NCBI GenBank assembly: GCA_963971305.1
Contig: OZ020305.1
Span: 12,557,001-12,621,000 of the forward strand
Length of the DNA stretch: 64,000 nucleotides
From: Arcuatula senhousia
Lineage: Eukaryota; Mollusca; Bivalvia; Mytilida; Mytilidae
Direction: 5' to 3'
The notes below the pieces were generated by a model that saw only the letters and a program-made list of their open reading frames with translations, did no database searches and had not been told where the DNA came from. Positions 12,059 to 24,891 of the stretch are shown piece by piece. The number at the start of each line of letters is the position of its first letter. Position 1 is the stretch's first letter. The position numbers and the translations under genes are program-made.

Positions 12059-12504
12059 TCTTCTGATTCTTAATCATGAAGCTGTCCTCCCTAATACAAG
12101 AAAACGGTTCAAGGAAATTGAATAACACTTGTTGGATTGGATAATCGGTCACTCAAAGGTGTGCAATCAAGTTTTGAAATTTTCAAGATGGCCGCCGTTT
12201 CAAAATGGCGGCCGTCGGAAAAAGTGGGCGGAAATTTTTTTTTCATCGGATCGTCTTGAAAATTGGTCATCTGGGTAAAGCGGGTATGCTGAGTTCAAAT
12301 CTGCGACCAGATTTAAAATCCGACTTCCGGTTTTAAAATGGCGGCCATTTTTCTACACCTGCCCCCCCTAAAAACGTCAACTTTGTCCGATTTCAACGAA
12401 ATTTGATTTCTAGACTTATTTTGATGCACTGATTTGAATGGAACTCTATCCAAAGCGATTTTGGGCGACTTGTGTGTTGGCATCCCAACACAAATTATAG
12501 CTAG
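12059..12504 (+). mobile_element. Family B element B2
   Basis: 446-bp copy of B1 with CTAG at 12501-12504. It is followed after (TTA)n by another B copy. Confidence 0.75.
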
Positions 12505-12514
12505 TTATTATTAT

Positions 12515-12961
12515 TCTTCTGATTCTTTATCGTAAAGTTGTCCTCCCTGATACAAGAAAACGGTTCAAGGAAATTGAATAACACTTGTTGGATTGGATAG
12601 TGGGTCACTCATAGGCGTGTAATCATGTTTTGAAATTTTCAAGATGGCCGCTGTTTCAAAATGGCGGCCGTCGGAAAAAGTGGGCGGAAATTTTTTTTTC
12701 ATCGGATCGTCTTGAAAATTGGTGATCTGGGTAAAGCGGGTATGCTGAATTCAAATCTGCAACCGGATTTGAATTCCGACTTCCGGTTTTAAAATGGTGG
12801 CCATTTTACTACACCCGCCCCCCCTTAAAAATGTGAACTATGTCCGATTTCAATGAAATTTGATTTCTAGACATATTTTATTGTACTGAATGAGAAGAAA
12901 TAGTATCCAAGGCGATTTTGGGCGACTTGTGTGTTGGCATCCCAACACAAATTATAGCTAG
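12515..12961 (+). mobile_element. Family B element B3
   Basis: 447-bp copy of B1 with CTAG at 12958-12961. Its 3' third has diverged (ACATATTTTATTGTACTG in place of the B1 sequence), but the terminal hairpin is intact. Confidence 0.75.
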
Positions 12962-12977
12962 TTATTATTATTATTAT

Positions 12978-14020
12978 TCTTTCTTCCGCCCTAAATTTTT
13001 GTCCGGAAGTTTTCTCGTAAACTGTTTATCGAAACATTATGAAATGTTCCCCAATTATAGACCCTTATGAGAAATTGTGCCTAATGGGTGGGAAATTTTC
13101 AAAATGGCTACCGTTTCCATGGAAACGGGGAATGTTCCAGATTTCGGACAATCTTATATCTCTGGAACCTAGGTGGCCAGGACTTTGAAACTTGGTATGA
13201 TTGTAGAGCATGATGGGTACAACAAAATTATGAAAAAAAATTCGGAAGCGATATTTACGGTTTTTCCATAAAATGCAAAAATGTGAATTTTCTAGAAATT
13301 TCTAAAATTACCAAAAATTAAAGTTTGTCGTATCTTCACGAAAATTGGTCATCTGGGTAAATCAGGTATGCTGAATTCAAATTTGCAATCGGAATTTGGA
13401 TCCGACTTCCGGTTCCCGAATGGCGGCCATTTTGATTTCTAAAAATAGCCAAAAACTAAAGTTTGTCGAATCTTCTTGAAAATGGGTCATCTGGGTAAAT
13501 CAGGTATGCTGAGTTCAATGATGCAATCGGAATTTTGATCCAACTTCCGGTTTCCAAATGGCGGCCATTTTGATTTCTAAAAATAGCCAAAAACTAAAGT
13601 TTGTCGAATCTTCTTGAAAATGGGTCATCTGGGTAAATCAGGTATGCTGAGTTCAATGATGCAATCGGAATTTCGATCCGACTTCCGGTTTCCAAATGGC
13701 GGCCATTTTGATTTCTAAAAATAGCCAAAAATTAAAGTTTGTCGAATCTTCTTGAAAATGGGTCATCTGGGTAAATCAGGTATGCCGAATTCAATGGTGC
13801 ACTCAGAATGTTGATTCGACTTCTGGATTTTCTATGGCGGCCATTTTCACTACACTCCGACCCACTTTAAAAGTGAACTTTGTCTGATCTCCATAAAATT
13901 TGATTTCCCACTGTATTTAATTCAATTGAATGATATGGCATGTATTCCAGATATCAGTTGTCGACATAGTGCCGTCGTTTGGGAGCCATTCATGATCTCT
14001 GAGATCATATCATCAATATT
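12978..14020 (+). mobile_element. Family D element D2
   Basis: Copy of D1 with one unit fewer. The terminal hairpin is at 13992-14008. It is part of the ~3.4-kb segment repeated at 21,550-25,250. Confidence 0.7.
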
Positions 14021-15008
14021 TCTTCTTCTTTTTTCTTTTTTTTTCTTTCCGTAGAACGGTGTCCGCGCGTTTTCTCAGAGATACATTTCCCAATCATTAT
14101 GAAACTTTGGGAACATATAAAGGGTGACCTGAAGTTTTGCAAACAGCTTTTAGAATTTTCAAAATGGCGGCCGTTTCCTTGGAAACTGGAAAAGGTCATT
14201 ATATGGGACATTGCGATATCTCGGCAACCTAGGTGCGCAGGGTTCTGAAATTTTGTAGGTGAATAGAGCAAAACATTCTCTTTAATAATATGAAAAAAAA
14301 ATTTGAAGCGATATTTACGGTTTTCAAGATATAGATAAAAATGTGATTTAAAGGGAGATAATCGGATCAAAAATTTCAAATTGGTCTGATTATGATGAAA
14401 ATTGGTATACTGATAGATTATGATGTTGCGAGTTATATTCCATAACTAAAATTAAAATTTGAGGATGGCGGCCATTTTGAATCCAAGATGGCCGCCAAAA
14501 TTTCAAAGTGGTCTGATTATGATGAAAATTGGTATACTGGTAGATTATGATGTTGCGAGTAATATTCTTTAGCTAAAATTAAAATTTGACAAGGCGGCCA
14601 TTTTGAATCCAAGATGGCCACCAAAATTTCAAAGCAGTCTGATTATGATGAAAATTGGTATCCTGATAGATTATGATGTTGCGAGTGATATTCTATAGCT
14701 AAAATTAAAATTTTATGATGGCGGCCATTTTGAATCCAAGATGGCCGCCAAAATTTCAAAGTGGTCTGATTATGATGAAAATTGGTATACTGATAGATTA
14801 TGATGCTGCAAGTAATATTCTATAATTAAAAGTAAAATTTGACGATGGCGGCCATTTTGAATCCAAGATGGCCTCCCAAATTTCAAAGTGCTCAGATATA
14901 CATGAAAATTTATATTTAGGGGTTTTTTGACATGCTGAAGAGAAAAATGGCAATGGGGGTTTGTTTGGGAGACATTCTGTGTTGGCATCCCAACACAATC
15001 ATACCTAG
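14021..15008 (+). mobile_element. Family E element E1
   Basis: This 988-bp element starts TCTTCTTCTT and has GGTGTCCGCGCGTTTTCTCA near base 30. TCATTATGAAACTTTGGG follows. The body has ~120-bp units with TTTGAATCCAAGATGGCCGC and GATTATGATGAAAATTGGTA. It ends TTTGGGAGACATTCTGTGTTGG, a CCAACACA hairpin, and CTAG at 15005-15008. The next copy follows after TTAT. Confidence 0.75.
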
Positions 15009-15012
15009 TTAT

Positions 15013-16000
15013 TCTTCTTCTTTTTTCTTTTTTTTTCTTTCCGTAGAACGGTGTCCGCGCGTTTTCTCAGAGATACATTTCCCAATCATTATGAAACTTT
15101 GGGAACATATAAAGGGTGACCTGAAGTTTTGCAAACAGCTTTTAGAATTTTCAAAATGGCGGCCGTTTCCTTGGAAACTGGAAAAGGTCATTATATGGGA
15201 CATTGCGATATCTCGGCAACCTAGGTGCGCAGGGTTCTGAAATTTTGTAGGTGAATAGAGCAAAACATTCTCTTTAATAATATGAAAAAAAAATTTGAAG
15301 CGATATTTACGGTTTTCAAGATATAGATAAAAATGTGATTTAAAGGGAGATAATCGGATCAAAAATTTCAAATTGGTCTGATTATGATGAAAATTGGTAT
15401 ACTGATAGATTATGATGTTGCGAGTTATATTCCATAACTAAAATTAAAATTTGAGGATGGCGGCCATTTTGAATCCAAGATGGCCGCCAAAATTTCAAAG
15501 TGGTCTGATTATGATGAAAATTGGTATACTGGTAGATTATGATGTTGCGAGTAATATTCTTTAGCTAAAATTAAAATTTGACAAGGCGGCCATTTTGAAT
15601 CCAAGATGGCCACCAAAATTTCAAAGCAGTCTGATTATGATGAAAATTGGTATCCTGATAGATTATGATGTTGCGAGTGATATTCTATAGCTAAAATTAA
15701 AATTTTATGATGGCGGCCATTTTGAATCCAAGATGGCCGCCAAAATTTCAAAGTGGTCTGATTATGATGAAAATTGGTATACTGATAGATTATGATGCTG
15801 CAAGTAATATTCTATAATTAAAAGTAAAATTTGACGATGGCGGCCATTTTGAATCCAAGATGGCCTCCCAAATTTCAAAGTGCTCAGATATACATGAAAA
15901 TTTATATTTAGGGGTTTTTTGACATGCTGAAGAGAAAAATGGCAATGGGGGTTTGTTTGGGAGACATTCTGTGTTGGCATCCCAACACAATCATACCTAG
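15013..16000 (+). mobile_element. Family E element E2, tandem copy of E1
   Basis: This is exactly 988 bp, as E1 is, and appears identical by eye over the parts I compared. The two copies are separated only by TTAT, consistent with tandem duplication of a complete element or insertion at its own 3' junction. Confidence 0.75.
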
Positions 16001-16001
16001 T

Positions 16002-16903
16002 TCTTATTATTCTTATTCTTATTGTCGCCAATTATTGTCCTCGTCATAACTAAAGAACCGTTTTATATTGCGGATCCAAACTTGGTATGATGATACGTGA
16101 TCATGATATCTGTTGCGGTAGAAATTTTCGCAACCAAGATGGCTGCCATTTCAAAGATGGCCGCCATTTTACGTAAAAAAAGTCGCGTTTTCTGATTGAA
16201 ACAAAAATTCATTTTACGCAATATTATAGGATGGCGAGTTGAGGCGTGACGAAAAAAATGTCGAAAAATTCAAAATGGCCGCCATTTCCCGTAAAAATTG
16301 AACATTCTCCGATTTTAACGAAACTTTATATTTAAGGTATATGAAGGATGGCGAGTTCATACGCGGAGTAAGAAATGTCAAAAAATTCAAAATGGCCGCC
16401 ACTTCCTGTAAAAATGAAAACTTATCTGATTTCCACGAAAATTTATATTTAGGTGTTTCAAAGGATGGCGAGTTCAAAAAGTTCAAAAAATTCAAAAGCG
16501 CCGCCACTTCCAAAACATTTTTTTTTTCAAAATTTAAACGAAATTTTATTTTTAAAAGTTTTGAAGGATGACCGATTCAAAAATTTCAAAAAATTCAAAA
16601 TGGCCGCCATTTCCCGTAAAAAGTGAACATTCTCAGATTTTAGTGAAACTTTATATTTAGGAGTTTCAAATGATGGCGAGTTCAAAAATTCCAAAAATTT
16701 TCAAAATGGCCGCCACTTCCGTAATTATTGAAAATTCTCAGATTTTAACGAAACTTGATATTTTAGGTGTTTGAAGGAAGGCGAGTGGGAATATGGAGTC
16801 AAATATTAAAAAAATCATTAAAATGGCTGCCGACAGTGTCAAATATGTCGTAAAAGATAAGGCAACGGTCGACATCTGCTATTGCTGGCAATGGCAATTC
16901 TAG
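16002..16903 (+). mobile_element. Family A element A9, recombination junction
   Basis: The head (to about 16,363) matches A13 at 24,892. The rest matches A5 from about 4,960. This copy therefore sits where two segmental duplications overlap. CTAG at 16900-16903. Confidence 0.75.
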
Positions 16904-16907
16904 TTAT

Positions 16908-17919
16908 TCTTCTTATTCTTATTGTCGCCAATTTTTTGTCCGCGTCATAACTAAAGAACCGTTTTATATTGTGGATCCAAACTTGGTATGATGATACGTA
17001 ACCATGACATCTGTTGCAGTAAAAATTTTCGGAACCAAGATGGCTGCCATTTCCAAGATGGCCGCCATTTTACGTAAAAAATGTCGCGTTCTTCAATTTG
17101 AACAAAAATTGGTATTACGGTTTATAATGGGATGGCGAATTAAGAGGTGAAGAAAAAAATGTCGAAAAATTCAAAATGGCCGCCATTTCTCGTAAATATT
17201 TAACATTCTCCGATTTTAACTTAACTTTATATCTAAATTATATGAAGGATGGCGAGTTGATACGCGGAGTAAGAAATGTCGAAAAATTCAAAATGGCCGC
17301 CATTTCCCGTAAAAAGTGAACATTCTCCGATTTTAACAAAACTTTATATTTAGAAGTTTCAATTGATAGCGAGTTCAAAAAGTTCAAAAAATTCAAAATG
17401 GCCGCCACTTCCAATTTTTTTTTTTTTCAAAATTTTAACGAAATTTTATTTTTAAGAGTTTTGAAGGATGACCGATTCAAAAATTTCAAAAAATTCAAAA
17501 TGGCCGCCATTTCCCGTTAAAATTGAACATTCTCCGATTTTAACAAAACTTTATATTTAAGGAATATGAAGGATGGCGAGTTGATACGCGAGGTCAGGAA
17601 TGTCCAAAAATTCAAAATGGCCGCCATTTTCCGTAAAAAGTGAACATTCTCAGATTTTAACGATACTTTATATTTAGGAGTTTTAAATGATGGCGAGTTC
17701 AAAAATTCCAAAAAATTCAAAATGGCCGCCACTTCCGTAATTATTGAAAATTCTCAGATTTTAACGAAACTTGATATTTTAGGGTGTTTGAAGGATGGCG
17801 AGTGGGAATATGGAGTCAAATATTAAAAAATCATTTAAATGGCTGTCAACAGTGTCAAATATGTCGTAAAAGATAAGGCAACGGTCGACATCTGCTATTG
17901 CTGGCAATGGCAACTCTAG
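16908..17919 (+). mobile_element. Family A element A10, duplicate of A6
   Basis: Offset of 11,302 bp from A6, with CTAG at 17916-17919. Confidence 0.75.
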
Positions 17920-17922
17920 TTA

Positions 17923-18060
17923 TGTCGACCGAAACGCAGTTATTCGGTAGACATATTGTTATTGTCGCGTTTATTTTTTTTCATTATTATGTCGACCGAA
18001 ACGCAGTTATTCGGTAGACATATTGTTATTGTCGCGTTTATTTTTTTTCATTATTATTAT
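17923..18060 (+). repeat. Two hairpin monomers (GTCGACC type)
   Basis: Stem-loops at 17923-17953 and 17990-18020, the duplicate of those at 6621-6718. Confidence 0.8.
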
Positions 18061-19084
18061 TCTTATTCTTATTCTTATTGTCGCCAATTATTGTCCCCAT
18101 CATAACTAAAGAACCGTTTTATATTGCGGTTCCAAACTTGGTATGATGATACGTGATCATGATATCTGTTGCGGTAGAAATTTTCGCAACCAAGATGGCT
18201 GCCATTTCAAAGATGGCCGCCATTTTACGTAAAAAAAGTCGTGTTTTCTGATTGAAACAAAAATTTATATTACGCAATATTATAGGATGGCGAGCTGAGG
18301 CGTGACGAATAAAAAGTCGAAAAATTCAAAATGGCCGCCATTTCCCGTAAAAATTGAACATTCTTCGATTTTAACGAAACTTTATATTTAAGGTATATGA
18401 AGGGTGGCGAGTTCATACGCGGAGTCAGAAATGTCGAAATATTCAAAATGGCCGCCACTTCCTGTAAAAATGAAAAATTTTCGGATTTCGACGAAAATTT
18501 ATATTTAGGTGTTTCAAAGGATGGCGAGTTAAAAAAGTTCAAAAAATTCAAAATGGCCGCCAATTCCAAAATTATTTTTTTTCAAAATTTTAACGAAATT
18601 TTATCTTTAAGGGTTTTGAAGGATGACTGATTCAAAAATTTCAAAAAATTCAAAATGGCCGCCATTTCCCGTAAAAATTGAACATTCTCCGATTTTAACG
18701 AAACTTTATATTTAAGGAATATGAAGGATGGCGAGTTGATACGTGAGGTCAGAAATGTCGAAAAATTCAAAATGGCCGCCATTTTCCGTAAAAAGTGAAC
18801 ATTCTCCGATTTTAACGAAACTTTATATTTAAGGTATAAGAATGATGGCGAGTTGATACATGGAGTAAGAAATGTCGAAAAATTCAAAATGGCTGCCACT
18901 TCTGTAATTTTTTAACATTCTCAGATTTTAACGAAACTTGGTATTTAAGGATTTTGAAGTATGGCGAGTGGGAATATGGAGTCATAAATAAAAATTCATG
19001 AAAATGGCTGCCGACAGTGTCAAATATGTCGTTTAAGATAAGGCAACGGTCGACATCTGCTATTGCTGGCAATGGCAATTCTAG
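18061..19084 (+). mobile_element. Family A element A11, duplicate of A7
   Basis: Offset of 11,302 bp from A7, with CTAG at 19081-19084. Confidence 0.75.
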
Positions 19085-19091
19085 TTATTAT

Positions 19092-20098
19092 TCTTATTAT
19101 TGTCGCCAATTTTTGTCCGCGTCATAACTAAAGAACCGTTTTATATTGCGGTTCCAAACTTGGTATGATGATACGTGATAATGATATCTGTTGCAGTAGA
19201 ACTTTTCGGAACCAAGATGGCTGCCATTTTCAAGATGGCCGACATTTTACGTAAAAAAAGTCGCGTTTTCTGATTTGGACAAAAATTTATTTAAAGCCAT
19301 ATTATAGGATGACGTGTTGAGGCGTGACGAAAAAAATGTCGAAAAATTCAAAATGGCCGCCATTTCCCGTAAAAATTGAACATTCTCCTATTTACACGAA
19401 ACTTTATATTTAAGGTATATGAAGGATGGCGAGTTCATACGTGGAGTAAAAAATGTCGAAAAATTCAAAATGGCCGCCACTTCCTGTAAAAATGAAAAAT
19501 TTTCCGATTTCCACGAAAATTTGTATTTAGGTATTTCAAAGGATGGCGAGTTAAAAAAGTTCAAAAAATTCAAAATGGCCGCCACTTCCAAAATTTTTTT
19601 TTTTTCAAAATTTTAACGAAATTTTATTTTTAAGAGTTTTGAAGGATGACCGATTCAAAAATTTCAAAAAATTCAAAATGGCCGTCATTTCCCGTAAAAA
19701 TTGAACATTCTCCGATTTTAATGAAACTTTATATTTAAGGAATATGAAGGATGGCGAGTTGATATGCGAGGTCAGAAATGTCGAAAAATTCAAAATGGCG
19801 GCCATTTTCCATAAAAAGTGAACATTCTCAGATTTTAACGAAACTTTATATTTAGGAGTTTAAAATGATGGCGAGTTCAAAAATTTTAAAAAAATTCAAA
19901 ATGGCCGCCACTTCCGTAATTATTGAAAATTCTCAGATTTTAACGAAACATGATATTTTAGGGTGTTTGAAGGATGGCGAGTGGGAATATGGAGTCAAAT
20001 ATTAAAAAATCATTTAAATGGCTGCCAACAGTGTCAAATATGTCGTAAAAGATAAGGCAACGGTCGACATCTGCTATTGCTGGCAATGGCAATTCTAG
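19092..20098 (+). mobile_element. Family A element A12, duplicate of A8
   Basis: Offset of 11,302 bp from A8, with CTAG at 20095-20098. Confidence 0.75.
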
Positions 20099-20351
20099 TT
20101 CTTATTATGTCTCCCAAACAAAGTTTTGGGAGACATATTGCTTTTGTACGGTTTCTTATTATTATGTCTCCCAAACAAAGTTTTGGGAGACATATTGCTT
20201 TTGTACGGTTTCTTATTATTATTATGGCTCCCAAACGAAGTTTGTGGAGACATATTGTTTTTGCTCGGTTTCTTATTATTATTATGGCTCCCAAACGAAG
20301 TTTGTGGAGACATATTGTTTTTGCTCGGTTTCTTATTATAATTATTATTAT
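20099..20351 (+). repeat. Cluster of four hairpin monomers
   Basis: Duplicate of the first four monomers at 8.8-9.0 kb, with stem-loops at 20108-20135, 20165-20192, 20225-20252 and 20285-20312. The duplication ends here at about 20,338: monomers five and six are missing and a D element follows instead. Confidence 0.85.
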
Positions 20352-21535
20352 TCTTTCTTCCGCCCTAAATTTTTGTCCGGAACTTTTCTCGTAAACTGTT
20401 TATTGAAACATTATGAAATGTTCCCCAAGTATAGACCCTTATGAGAAATTGTGCCAAATGGGTGGGAAATTTTCAAAATGGCTACCGTTTCCATGGCAAC
20501 GGGGAATGTTCCAGATTTCGGACAATCTTATATCTCTGGAACCTAGGTGGCCAGGACTTTGAAACTTGGTATGATTGTAGAGCATGATGGGTACAACAAA
20601 AATACGAAAAAAAATTCGGAAGCGATATTTACGGTTTTTCCGTAAAATGCAAAATTATGAATTTTCTAGAAATTTCTAAAATACCCAAAAATTAAAGTTT
20701 GTCGTATCTTCACGAAAATTGGTTATCTGGGTAAAACATGTATGCTGAGTTCAATGATGCAATCGGAATTTCGATCCGACTTCCGGTTTTCAAATGGCGG
20801 CCATTTTGAATTCTAAAAATAGCCAAAAACTAAAGTTTGTTGAATCTTCTTGAAAATTGGTCATCTGGGTAAATCAGGTATGCTGAGTTCAATGATGCAA
20901 TCGGAATTTCGATCCGACTTCCGGTTTCCAAATGGCGGCCATTTTAAATTCTAAAAATAACCAAAAATTAAAGTTTGTCGAATCTTCTTGAAAATTGGTC
21001 ATCGGGGTAAATCAGGTATGCTGAGTTCAATGATGCAATCGGAATTTCGAACCGACTTCCGGTTTCCAAATGGCGGCCATTTTGAATTCTAAAAATAGCC
21101 AAAAATTAAAGTTTGTCGAATCTTCTTGAAAATTGGTCATCTGGGTAAATCAGGTATGCTGATTTCAATGATGCAATCGAAATTTCGATCCAACTTCCGG
21201 TTTTCAAATGGCGGCCATTTTGAATTTCTAAAATTAGACCGAAAATTAAAGTTAGTCAAATGCTTACGAGAATAGTTTATCTGGGTAAATCAGGTATGCT
21301 GAATTCAATGGTGCACTCAGAATGTTGATTCGACTTTTGGATTTTTTATGGCGGCCATTTTCACTACACTCCCACCCTCTTTAAAAGTGAACTTTGTCTG
21401 ATCTCCATGAAATTTGATTTCCCACTGTATTTAATTCAATTGAATGATATGGCATGTATTCCAGATATCAGTTGTCGACATGGTGCCGTCGTTTGGGAGC
21501 CATTCATGATCTCTGAGATCATATCATCAATATTT
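20352..21535 (+). mobile_element. Family D element D3
   Basis: Full-length D copy, closest in length to D1. The terminal hairpin is at 21506-21522. There is no CTAG end. Confidence 0.7.
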
Positions 21536-21549
21536 ATTATTATTATTAT

Positions 21550-22591
21550 TCTTTCTTCCGCCCTAAATTTTTGTCCGGAAGTTTTCTCGTAAACTGTTTA
21601 TCGAAACATTATGAAATGTTCCCCAATTATAGACCCTTATGAGAAATTGTGCCTAATGGGTGGGAAATTTTCAAAATGGCTACCGTTTCCATGGAAACGG
21701 GGAATGTTCCAGATTTCGGACAATCTTATATCTCTGGAACCTAGGTGGCCAGGACTTTGAAACTTGGTATGATTGTAGAGCATGATGGGTACAACAAAAT
21801 TATGAAAAAAAATTCGGAAGCGATATTTACGGTTTTTCCATAAAATGCAAAAATGTGAATTTTCTAGAAATTTCTAAAATTACCAAAATTAAAGTTTGTC
21901 GTATCTTCACGAAAATTGGTCATCTGGGTAAATCAGGTATGCTGAATTCAAATTTGCAATCGGAATTTGGATCCGACTTCCGGTTCCCGAATGGCGGCCA
22001 TTTTGATTTCTAAAAATAGCCAAAAACTAAAGTTTGTCGAATCTTCTTGAAAATGGGTCATCTGGGTAAATCAGGTATGCTGAGTTCAATGATGCAATCG
22101 GAATTTTGATCCAACTTCCGGTTTCCAAATGGCGGCCATTTTGATTTCTAAAAATAGCCAAAAACTAAAGTTTGTCGAATCTTCTTGAAAATGGGTCATC
22201 TGGGTAAATCAGGTATGCTGAGTTCAATGATGCAATCGGAATTTCGATCCGACTTCCGGTTTCCAAATGGCGGCCATTTTGATTTCTAAAAATAGCCAAA
22301 AATTAAAGTTTGTCGAATCTTCTTGAAAATGGGTCATCTGGGTAAATCAGGTATGCCGAATTCAATGGTGCACTCAGAATGTTGATTCGACTTCTGGATT
22401 TTCTATGGCGGCCATTTTCACTACACTCCGACCCACTTTAAAAGTGAACTTTGTCTGATCTCCATAAAATTTGATTTCCCACTGTATTTAATTCAATTGA
22501 ATGATATGGCATGTATTCCAGATATCAGTTGTCGACATAGTGCCGTCGTTTGGGAGCCATTCATGATCTCTGAGATCATATCATCAATATT
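21550..22591 (+). mobile_element. Family D element D4, duplicate of D2
   Basis: Offset of 8,571-8,572 bp from D2, the difference being one deleted A. The terminal hairpin is at 22563-22579. Confidence 0.7.
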
Positions 22592-23898
22592 TCTTCTTCT
22601 TTTTTCTTTTTTTTTCTTTCCGTAGAACGGTGTCCGCGCGTTTTCTCAGAGATACATTTCCCAATCATTATGAAACTTTGGGAACATATAAAGGGTGACC
22701 TGAAGTTTTGCAAACAGCTTTTAGAATTTTCAAAATGGCGGCCGTTTCCTTGGAAACTGGAAAAGGTCATTATATGGGACATTGTGATATCTCGGCAACC
22801 TAGGTGCGCAGGGTTCTGAAATTTTGTAGGTGAATAGAGCAAAACATTCTCTTTAATAATATGAAAAAAAAATTTAAAGCGATATTTACGGTTTTCAAGA
22901 TATAGATAAAAATGTGATTTAAAGGGAGATAATCGGATCAAAAATTTCAAATTGGTCTGATTATGATGAAAATTGGTATACTGATAGATTATGATGTTGC
23001 GAGTTATATTCCATAACTAAAATTAAAATTTGAGGATGGCGGCCATTTTGAATCCAAGATGGCCGCCAAAATTTCAAAGTGGTCTGATTATGATGAAAAT
23101 TGGTATACTGGTAGATTATGATGTTGCGAGTAATATTCTTTAGCTAAAATTAAAATTTGACAAGGCGGCCATTTTGAATCCAAGATGGCCACCAAAATTT
23201 CAAAGCAGTCTGATTATGATGAAAATTGGTATCCTGATAGATTATGATGTTGCGAGTGATATTCTATAGCTAAAATTAAAATTTTATGATGGCGGCCATT
23301 TTGAATCCAAGATGGCCGCCAAAATTTCAAAGTGGTCTGATTATGATGAAAATTGGTATACTGATAGATTATGATGCTGCAAGTAATATTCTAATATGAT
23401 GCAGGTTAAACCTGTGACGCTCCCGAAGTTTGAACGTATCCTTAAATATTTTACAAGCTAAAATAAGTTTTCAAATGTTTATTGGGCAATTGATTGAAAC
23501 AAATTCTTATTCGAAAATAAAAACAAAGTAGCTTTTCTTGTGGGTCCTTTGTGCGCTTAATGACGTCAGGAATTTTCAAAGAAAAAAGCGTTAAAAAGAC
23601 GCAGAAAGTCCGGGAAACCGCGCGTGATTTACCGGACGTTGAAGGAAAATTGAGTCCATAGTACAACTAGAATATTGACATTTCTACCATTATCGCTCCC
23701 TTCGGGAGCGTATAATTAAAAGTAAAATTTGACGATGGCGGCCATTTTGAATCCAAGATGGCCTCCCAAATTTCAAAGTGCTCAGATATACATGAAAATT
23801 TATATTTAGGGGTTTTTTGACATGCTGAAGAGAAAAATGGCAATGGGGGTTTGTTTGGGAGACATTCTGTGTTGGCATCCCAACACAATCATACCTAG
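22592..23898 (+). mobile_element. Family E element E3, carries a 317-bp insertion
   Basis: Removing 23,394-23,712 leaves exactly 988 bp, equal to the other E copies. CTAG at 23895-23898. Confidence 0.75.
23394..23710. mobile_element. 317-bp insertion in E3 with TA duplication
   Basis: The undisturbed copies read ATTCTATAATTAAAAG. Here ATTCTA is followed by 317 new bases and then TATAATTAAAAG, so TA is duplicated. The insert begins ATATGATGCAGGTTAAACCT (itself a small palindrome, AGGTTAAACCT). It ends flush with a perfect stem-loop, CGCTCCC-TTC-GGGAGCG (23694-23710). CGCTCCCGAAG also occurs near its left end (23418-23428). No ORF is credible. The transposon class is not recognised. Confidence 0.7.
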
Positions 23899-23902
23899 TT
23901 AT

Positions 23903-24890
23903 TCTTCTTCTTTTTTCTTTTTTTTTCTTTCCGTAGAACGGTGTCCGCGCGTTTTCTCAGAGATACATTTCCCAATCATTATGAAACTTTGGGAACATAT
24001 AAAGGGTGACCTGAAGTTTTGCAAACAGCTTTTAGAATTTTCAAAATGGCGGCCGTTTCCTTGGAAACTGGAAAAGGTCATTATATGGGACATTGCGATA
24101 TCTCGGCAACCTAGGTGCGCAGGGTTCTGAAATTTTGTAGGTGAATAGAGCAAAACATTCTCTTTAATAATATGAAAAAAAAATTTGAAGCGATATTTAC
24201 GGTTTTCAAGATATAGATAAAAATGTGATTTAAAGGGAGATAATCGGATCAAAAATTTCAAATTGGTCTGATTATGATGAAAATTGGTATACTGATAGAT
24301 TATGATGTTGCGAGTTATATTCCATAACTAAAATTAAAATTTGAGGATGGCGGCCATTTTGAATCCAAGATGGCCGCCAAAATTTCAAAGTGGTCTGATT
24401 ATGATGAAAATTGGTATACTGGTAGATTATGATGTTGCGAGTAATATTCTTTAGCTAAAATTAAAATTTGACAAGGCGGCCATTTTGAATCCAAGATGGC
24501 CACCAAAATTTCAAAGCAGTCTGATTATGATGAAAATTGGTATCCTGATAGATTATGATGTTGCGAGTGATATTCTATAGCTAAAATTAAAATTTTATGA
24601 TGGCGGCCATTTTGAATCCAAGATGGCCGCCAAAATTTCAAAGTGGTCTGATTATGATGAAAATTGGTATACTGATAGATTATGATGCTGCAAGTAATAT
24701 TCTATAATTAAAAGTAAAATTTGACGATGGCGGCCATTTTGAATCCAAGATGGCCTCCCAAATTTCAAAGTGCTCAGATATACATGAAAATTTATATTTA
24801 GGGGTTTTTTGACATGCTGAAGAGAAAAATGGCAATGGGGGTTTGTTTGGGAGACATTCTGTGTTGGCATCCCAACACAATCATACCTAG
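23903..24890 (+). mobile_element. Family E element E4
   Basis: 988-bp duplicate of E2, separated from E3 by TTAT, with CTAG at 24887-24890. Confidence 0.75.
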
Positions 24891-24891
24891 T

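Larger units (their letters stand above)
12978..16363 (+). repeat. Segmental duplication SD2, first copy
   Basis: Covers D2, E1, E2 and the head of A9. It is repeated at 21,550-25,253, with an offset of 8,571 before and 8,890 after the 317-bp insertion in the second copy. Confidence 0.85.
16262..20338 (+). repeat. Segmental duplication SD1, second copy
   Basis: Second copy of 4,960-9,036. It ends inside the hairpin cluster, after the fourth monomer. Confidence 0.85.

Noticed and set aside
14005..15371. 120-124 codon minus-strand frames (MKFLIRLSPFKS...) repeated four times
   Set aside because: Each copy lies in the head of an E element and the repetition follows the element, not a gene; no homologue is recognised.
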